64,000 bases of DNA from Cladobotryum mycophilum (Eukaryota > Ascomycota > Sordariomycetes > Hypocreales > Hypocreaceae). Of this stretch, positions 58,390 through 64,000 are shown piece by piece; positions within the stretch are counted from its first letter, which is position 1, and each line of letters begins with the position of its first letter. The stretch covers positions 6,262,001 to 6,326,000 of the forward strand of contig CM071589.1 of the NCBI GenBank assembly GCA_036429605.1, read 5' to 3'. The translations under genes and the position numbers were made by a program. The notes beneath the pieces are model-generated. The model did no database searches, was not told where the DNA came from, and worked only from the letters and a program-made list of their open reading frames with translations.

Positions 58390-58992
58390 CTACTTCGATC
58401 CTTCGCCACCTCCCTTCTGCATCTGCTTGTTCTTCCCATCGGCGCTGATAGTCTCAATATCTAGGTTATCCAAGAGTCGCTGCATGATCTCCTGCAATGC
58501 CTTTGTCTCTGCTGGATGGTTCCGCACCAACTCGCACGTCAACCCGTTCTCTCCGACCAATATCAGAGAGAGCTGCCGAACACCTTGCTCGACGAGTTCA
58601 TCATTCCAACCTGCGTCTTTCAACAGCTGCCTTATTTGCGGTTCCGCCTGCCACCACGCCCGCTCCAACTCTTCTTGGTATACGTGGAGGCTTTCGATCA
58701 TCGCAGTCAACCTATCGACCCTCTTTACAATCCGTTCTAGCAGCTCGTAGTACTCGTGTTCATTAAATTCGCGTTCGACGTGGTCGGTGGGAGCGGATCC
58801 TTTCTCTGGCTGATCTGATTATTTGTCAGTAACAAGATTGACATGTAGCAGGTAGATCTCGGGAGTGAGAAACTTACTTTTCTCAGGCATGTCGATATTA
58901 GAATTCTTGGATCCAAGTGCAGTAGTAGCTGCACCGGAACTGGAAAAAAAGAACGAGCAGGAGGATGAGATGAATCTCTGTTTCCAGGCCAT
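58390..58992 (-). CDS. Small coiled-coil protein, possibly mitochondrial
   Basis: Two exons, 58992-58878 and 58814-58390. The intron at 58877-58815 (GTAAGT donor, AATCAG acceptor) keeps the frame, giving about 179 residues. The N terminus is Ser/Ala-rich with few acidic residues and one Lys and one Arg (MAWKQRFISSS), like a mitochondrial presequence. The rest is helical and charged (YYELLERIVKRVDRLTAMIE, EELERAWWQAEPQIRQLLKDAGW), suggesting a coiled coil, and ends in a Lys/Gly-rich tail. Family not recognised. Confidence 0.7.
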
Positions 58993-60480
58993 GTTGGCGG
59001 GTGTTTGAGATGATGGTAAAGAATGTTTTCTTAGACGAAAACGAGGGCAAAGATATGATATTTATGATTAGCATTGGTTCGGTTGGCCATCAGTCTTCGC
59101 AGCGGTGCAGATTGGCCTTCAACAACAGAAACAAGATGAGTATAAGCGGTGAGTAGGTTTAAAATTCCGATCATGGTTGAGATATGGCATCTTGCAGTCA
59201 ATAATATCAGTTGTCTAACGGGACTGCACTCGATCCGGTGCTACATGCGGCCCTCCCGGTGGCGGGATTTACACGGTGAGTCCCATTTCTGAGGCGTAAT
59301 TGCCCAGCAACAGCTTGACAAACATGATTGCGGGAGTAAGAGGTCCGCAATATTCGCTTTCTGGCACTGTGATCTACCATTAACAGGTCCGTAGCCGTAT
59401 TTTGGCGAATTGCTTTGCTGGGTCTCTGACCCCCCATCAGTCGTTCACTGGTGGCTATGACCTGGCGCACAAGTCTCTGATGCAATGAAACTTGTAGGCC
59501 CAAGGGAAGCGACTATCAGCATCGCATGAGCTCATCTCCATCTCTTTCTCGGTCAACGAGCACCAAGTTGCTGTAACAGGGGATGTAGAGTCAGCATCGA
59601 TGTATGTTATATCTCGTCATCAGTACAAAATTGCATAAAGAAGAGGCAACACAATTGAGAGAGCACTTCTCTCGGCTATACTCCTTTTTGGGCTTGTGGG
59701 ATGCTAAACCAACTTCTATTTTTAACGTGTACCTAGCTCCTACGTACATCACCACGGCATCGTACCTCGGCACCGGTGCCACTTTTGGGATTCTGGTGTT
59801 GCATCTTGCACGTAACCATTATGGTGCAAGAAAAACATCACGGAAAAGATGAACTTGAGTATCAATAGATGTGCTTGGTAGACTTAGAGAGAATGACCTA
59901 CCCTATTAGATGCGCAAAACGCTAGGTGTAAGACATGCCCAAGCCCTGATTACTCTGATGTTGCATTCTTACGGGCCAAGATGAGTGAGCAGCCCTCGCT
60001 AGAGTTTGATCACGATCGTTTGCTAATACCTAATCGATGCATGTTCATCCGGGAATAAAATCCGACATGAAATCTTGATCTAGACCCGTCTTCCGTTGAC
60101 GAATCGTCCTAGTTTGTCATGATCCCAGCTATTTACTGGGTCCCCTCACCGAAATCCCAGCAGATCGGCAAACTTTTCTTCCAACCCATGCATGCAAAGC
60201 AGTTGAACCAAGGGATTTGATTGGCTAAGCACCCCAAAGTGTTTCTCACGCCATTTCCATGAAGAATGAGCATCTCAGCACAACCACAGGGCAACACGAT
60301 GTTTCTCATGACAGTACAGTTCCTTTTCCGTCGCATACGAATGGATTCCGGGGGCGAGATTTCTTCTGGAAGAGTTCCGCGTAGCATCGCCGGCGGTTTC
60401 GTCACTATAAAGTGTACAAGATGCCCCCCCATTCAAATGAGGTTCATGAAACGCACGACAGCAGGGAGTAGTAGAAAGAC
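58993..60480. other. Intergenic, no gene recognised
   Basis: A plus-strand frame at 59604-59852 (82 residues, one possible hydrophobic segment) is not supported by context. Contains the promoters of the two flanking divergent genes. Confidence 0.45.
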
Positions 60481-61951
60481 ATGTCTGACCTGGAAGCACA
60501 CCTCGCCAAGGACGGCTCCGAAGAGCACACCACCCCGGCACCACTACCAATCGAGAAGCGGCAGTGGTACCGCAGCACACTCTTCAATGCCTGCATCATT
60601 GGTGGTGTCGGGTTCCTGGCTCCAGGGCTATGGAACGCCATGAACAGCCTTGGCGCAGGTGGCGCCGAGTCGCCGTTCCTCATCAACGCCGCCAACGCAC
60701 TCGTGTTTGGCCTCATGGGCTTCTTTTGCTTGTTTGGTGGCCCCATTGCAAACACCATTGGGCTGTCGTACACCCTTCTCCTCGGCGCCATCGGGTATCC
60801 CATTTACGCAGCCGGTCTCTACACCAACAACCGTTTCGGCAACGTTTGGTTTGTTCTTGTCGGCGCCGTCGCCTGCGGCATCTCGGCGGGTCTTTTCTGG
60901 GCGAGTGAGGGAGCCATTGCCCTTGGCTATCCGGAACCCTCCAAGCGTGCTAGATATCTCAACATCTGGGTTTGGTTCCGCACTCTGGGACCGATTGTTG
61001 GTGGTGCTATTGTCCTAGGTCTCAACGTCCACACCTCGGGCAAGGGCAGCGTTGGTTATATCACTTACCTCATCTTCATCGTGCTGCAATGCCTGGCAGC
61101 CCCTCTGGCACTCGCGCTCTCCCCGCCGCACAAGGTTCAACGAGCAGATGGGTCGCGCGTCATAGTCAAGGGTGAAAAATCGTTTGCCGCAGAGTTCAAG
61201 GCTCTTTATCGCACATCAAAGCAGCGCAATGTCATTTTGCTTCTTCCTGTCTTCTGGGCCGCCTACTTCAATCAGTACACTGGCAACTTTCAGTCATACT
61301 ACTTCAGTGTACGGGCGCGCGCCTTGGTAGGCTTCGTGAGCAACTTTTCTACTCTCATGTCGTCGCAGCTCATGAGTCAATGGCTCGATGGAACCCGCTT
61401 CCCGATCAAAAAACGTCTCGAATATGGTTTCTACTATGTCATCGCCGTACACATCCTCTCGTGGGTGTACGGATGGGTTGTGCAAGAGCAGTACACCGCC
61501 AACCCGCCATTACTCGACTGGAGCACCCCTGGATTCGTCAAAGGCTTCTTCGTCCTCTTCCTCTGGAACTTTTCGCAGCAGGCCGCGCAGAGCTGGCTCT
61601 ACTATCTTGTGGCAACCATGACCAATAACGTGTCAGAGCTAACACGATTGACGGGTATTCTGCGTGGGCAGGAAAGTTTCGCTCAGGCAGTGTCATATGG
61701 GTTAAACACAAGGGACTGGTATGGGGGCCGTGTTCCGCTGGCTGTCAACACAATTCTTCTTGGTATGTCGCCTCACGTTTGTTTCTCTCGTAATGATGAA
61801 CCTTTGTCTAATACTTTGGTGCTACTTAGGCCTCGCTGTCGTTCCCACCTACCTTGTCGTCCGCAGTCACGTCCCTGATGAGGGAGATAAGCCCACATCA
61901 ACGGATCCATTGGGCTTTGAGAGTGAAGATGCTTCTTCAGAAACGAAATAG
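60481..61951 (+). CDS. UNC93-like (MFS-fold) membrane protein
   Basis: Two exons, 60481-61762 and 61830-61951. The intron (GTATGT donor, CTTAG acceptor) lies near the 3' end and keeps the phase, giving 467 residues. A hydrophilic N terminus precedes about eleven to twelve membrane helices. The segment from RSTLFNACIIGGVGFLAPGLWNAM, through FWASEGAIALGYPEPSKRARY to FWAAYFNQYTGNFQSYYFS, is typical of the fungal UNC-93/DUF895 branch of the major facilitator superfamily. The C-terminal tail is acidic and cytosolic. Transport substrate unknown for this branch; plasma or endomembrane location is inferred. Confidence 0.88.
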
Positions 61952-62163
61952 TATCTCCATCTGTTTCCTTGAAATTATTGTGCTTAGTTCCGATTGATTG
62001 TAGGAAGTGCTTCAATTAATTGCCAATATGAAGGTTGATAATAACAGATTTGATCAACAATTGCAGGATAATTAGGAAGACGAAAGACATGTGAGATGAG
62101 GGTAGAACCGAGTACAAAGAAACACTTGAATAGTCCTATTTACAATTATGTGATTAAGTCTAG
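61952..62163. other. Short convergent intergenic region
   Basis: 3' ends of the UNC93-like and NACHT genes face each other. No terminator motif stands out. Confidence 0.5.
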
Positions 62164-64000
62164 CTATTGCTGTCTCTGCCTGCGCCGTAAATTTCGTGCG
62201 TGCACCGTCTTCTCGTGCCGCCTGCAGTCATGCCTGCGAACAAATGCCTTCTCACACATCGTGCAGGCAAAAGGTCTCTGCCCTAGATGCTCTGCATTCT
62301 GATGTGCTGTCAAGGCCACCTTTCGTGTGAATTTTGACTCACAATGAGTGCAACGGAACTTGGCATTATTGGAAGGGGCTCGATGGCGTTGTGGAAAACT
62401 TTCCGGCTCGCCCGACGCCCCTGGATGGTAATTTCGAACGTGCTTGTCGCGATCTTTCTTGTTTGTAAAACCATACGGCCCATTAGAGCAGTCCGTAATG
62501 GGGCATGTAAATGGTCGCTCATGCTGATTAATGTGCTGCTTAAGGGCATCTTCATTGCTGAAGCCCTCGTAAAAGAAGTCGCAGGTTACCAGGCTACACT
62601 TGTAAACCCTCTCACCGTAGTATTCCGTAAAGTTATCCGGTCTTTCGCCTTGTATGCTTCCCTGGGCGAGTTGTTGTATCGCTTCGCGATTCTTCTCGAG
62701 TACCTGCCCTAGCCTTTTTATGCTGACCTTGCTCCGGGCCTTGGTGTCTTGCTGCTTCTCGTGCTTGATAACATGTGCCCATACTTGAACCAGAATCCAA
62801 TAGAATCCCTCCTGTTGGAAGCTTTCGCAATGCATGTTTGCTTCTCTGGTGTATTCTTCTATACCTTCTTGCGGGGGCTCTGTTCTCGGCATCGTCAATT
62901 CATCTCCATATGCCTGGAAGAACAGCTGAAGCGCGTTGATCGCCTTGGTCCTATAAGAAGGCCCATGGCGGGGGTCGTTGAATAGGTCCGCAGACGTCTC
63001 AATCATTGATTTCATGTGAATACTCCACATGGAGACAGCGTAGTCCTGAAAGGCATAATACTTCTTCTTAAGGGCGATGTTTCTGGCTTCCAAGGAAGAT
63101 TCGAGACGGAAATAAGGGTGCGATAAATAGCTCAAGCAGCGCAGCATCAAGTCGCACTCAACTGCCTTTCGATCCATGTATCTGCTTTGCAGGATATAAC
63201 TAAAAGATGGTGTCAGGCTGGGAATGGGAATGTCTATTGTTCTTTTTTACTTACTGTGAAGCGGTTTGATGAATGAACTCGACTCGATTTCCTTTGACGA
63301 CGTGCACTAAAGGCCCGCATGCATCCTTGATCTTTTTGCTTAGTCCGCTTGTATAATTGATCACGGTCTTGCCGTCTCTTTCCATGACGATGGAGTTTAT
63401 TGCCAAAAGTTCACGCATCTTCAGTGGCCGTTTGGCGCAAGCTAGCCAGCTGAAGATGTCTTTGGCAAACTCCCAATCCTCAGGATCCTGGTCCTCGTAT
63501 AGCCCTTGTATTGTCTTATCATACCTATGAAGTAAGTTAGTTTAGCCTTTCTCAGACGTGAAGGTTGTACTCTCGAAATCTATAATATCTCGATTTGAAC
63601 CTCAAACGATGTACTTACGCCTCTGCCAAGTTTCCGGGTATCCTCCCCCTTGTAACTCTAACCGGATAGTGCGAGTGTCGCGACGCCGTAGTATATTCGC
63701 TATCACTAGAACAGCGTACAAGAATACGCCTGACCGGAAAATTAGCTTTGGGCTCCTTTAGATGATGGAGGTACTCTTGATATTACCTTGAGCGTTCTGG
63801 CAGATGATCCTTTCTGCCTCATTCAAGTCTGGCTCGATCTCCTCATCGCTTCTCAAATCTGACAATTTGCTTGTCACATATTGACGTATATCCCTTGTAG
63901 TACTCCCTAGTCTCAACTCATACACATCAACGTTGTCTTCCGTTTCAACCAGCTTCCTCATGTCGGTCAGATCGGTGCTGACCAAAAGAAGCCGGACCTT
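62164..64000 (-). CDS. NACHT (STAND/NLR-like) protein with four C-terminal C2H2 zinc fingers, 3' part
   Basis: Runs off the right edge. Exons on the minus strand: 64000-63787, 63729-~63615, 63524-63255, 63184-62164. Introns are 63786-63730, about 63614-63525 and 63254-63185. The first visible part (RLLLVSTDLTDMRKL, then AERIICQNAQG, VFLYAVLVIANIL) matches the region after the nucleotide-binding core of fungal NACHT proteins. DIFSWLACAKRPLKMRELLAI and VEFIHQTASH are their winged-helix part. A helical linker follows. Near the C terminus are four zinc fingers with C2H2 spacing (YKCSLVTCDFFYEG, FTCPITDCSNG, FRCTHCESKFTRK, FACTMCEKAFVRR), then a basic tail RNLRRRQRQQ. Likely an NLR-type regulator or heterokaryon-incompatibility-like protein. 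Walker motifs lie outside the window. Confidence 0.82.

Overview
The window is a piece of a filamentous ascomycete (Pezizomycotina) chromosome. Genes are widely spaced and carry short 50-80 bp spliceosomal introns (GTAAGT-like donors, CTAAC-like branch sites, YAG acceptors). Gene families are typical of the group: a multimodular NRPS, a Pgp-type ABC transporter, a PTH11/rhodopsin-like receptor, a Clr5-domain protein, small secreted cysteine-rich proteins and a NACHT protein. AT-rich, RIP-like transposon relics are also present. The organomercurial-lyase-like gene and the abundance of secreted proteins would fit a soil or insect/plant-associated Hypocreales species, but that placement is an inference.

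Layout. 1-7.2 kb (minus): 5' part of an NRPS (A-T-E-C, then a second C-like lobe and a second A domain), running off the left edge. 9.6-13.6 kb (plus): ABCB multidrug transporter, probably the exporter of the NRPS product, with a one-base frameshift in a G tract. 13.9-18.8 kb (minus): four secreted proteins (SnoaL-like, a large cysteine-rich protein, and two paralogous 8-cysteine proteins). 19.7-21.1 kb: decayed ankyrin pseudogene. 22.5 kb: an intronless Roadblock/LC7 gene that looks like bacterial MglB. 26-27.6 kb: aldehyde dehydrogenase. 30.1-31.0 kb: MerB-like gene with four introns.

31.3-37.8 kb: a cytochrome P450 gene cut in two by a 4.77 kb hAT-like DNA transposon with perfect 23 bp terminal inverted repeats and an 8 bp target duplication. 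The element is heavily AT-mutated internally and itself contains a 5'-truncated LINE with its own 13 bp target duplication. The P450 also carries an in-frame TAG of RIP type. 39.2-40.5 kb: PTH11-like receptor. 41.5-43.0 kb: FAD monooxygenase. 45.4-48.0 kb: Clr5-domain protein. 50.6-51.0 kb: four-exon secreted peptide with a CS-alpha-beta-like cysteine pattern. 54.4-56.7 kb: GPI-anchored acid sphingomyelinase-like enzyme with a one-base frameshift in a C tract. 57.4-58.1 kb: DUF7907-type secreted protein. 58.4-59.0 kb: small coiled-coil protein. 60.5-62.0 kb: UNC93-like membrane protein. 62.2-64 kb (minus): 3' part of a NACHT protein with four C-terminal C2H2 zinc fingers, running off the right edge.

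The NRPS and ABC transporter look like the edge of a secondary-metabolite cluster. P450, FAD monooxygenase and aldehyde dehydrogenase are oxidative enzymes of the kind found in such clusters, but they lie 18-35 kb away and the P450 is dead. Taken together (secreted proteins, two bacterial-type genes, pseudogenes, nested transposons), the region has the character of accessory, fast-changing DNA. No tRNA, rRNA or CRISPR was seen.
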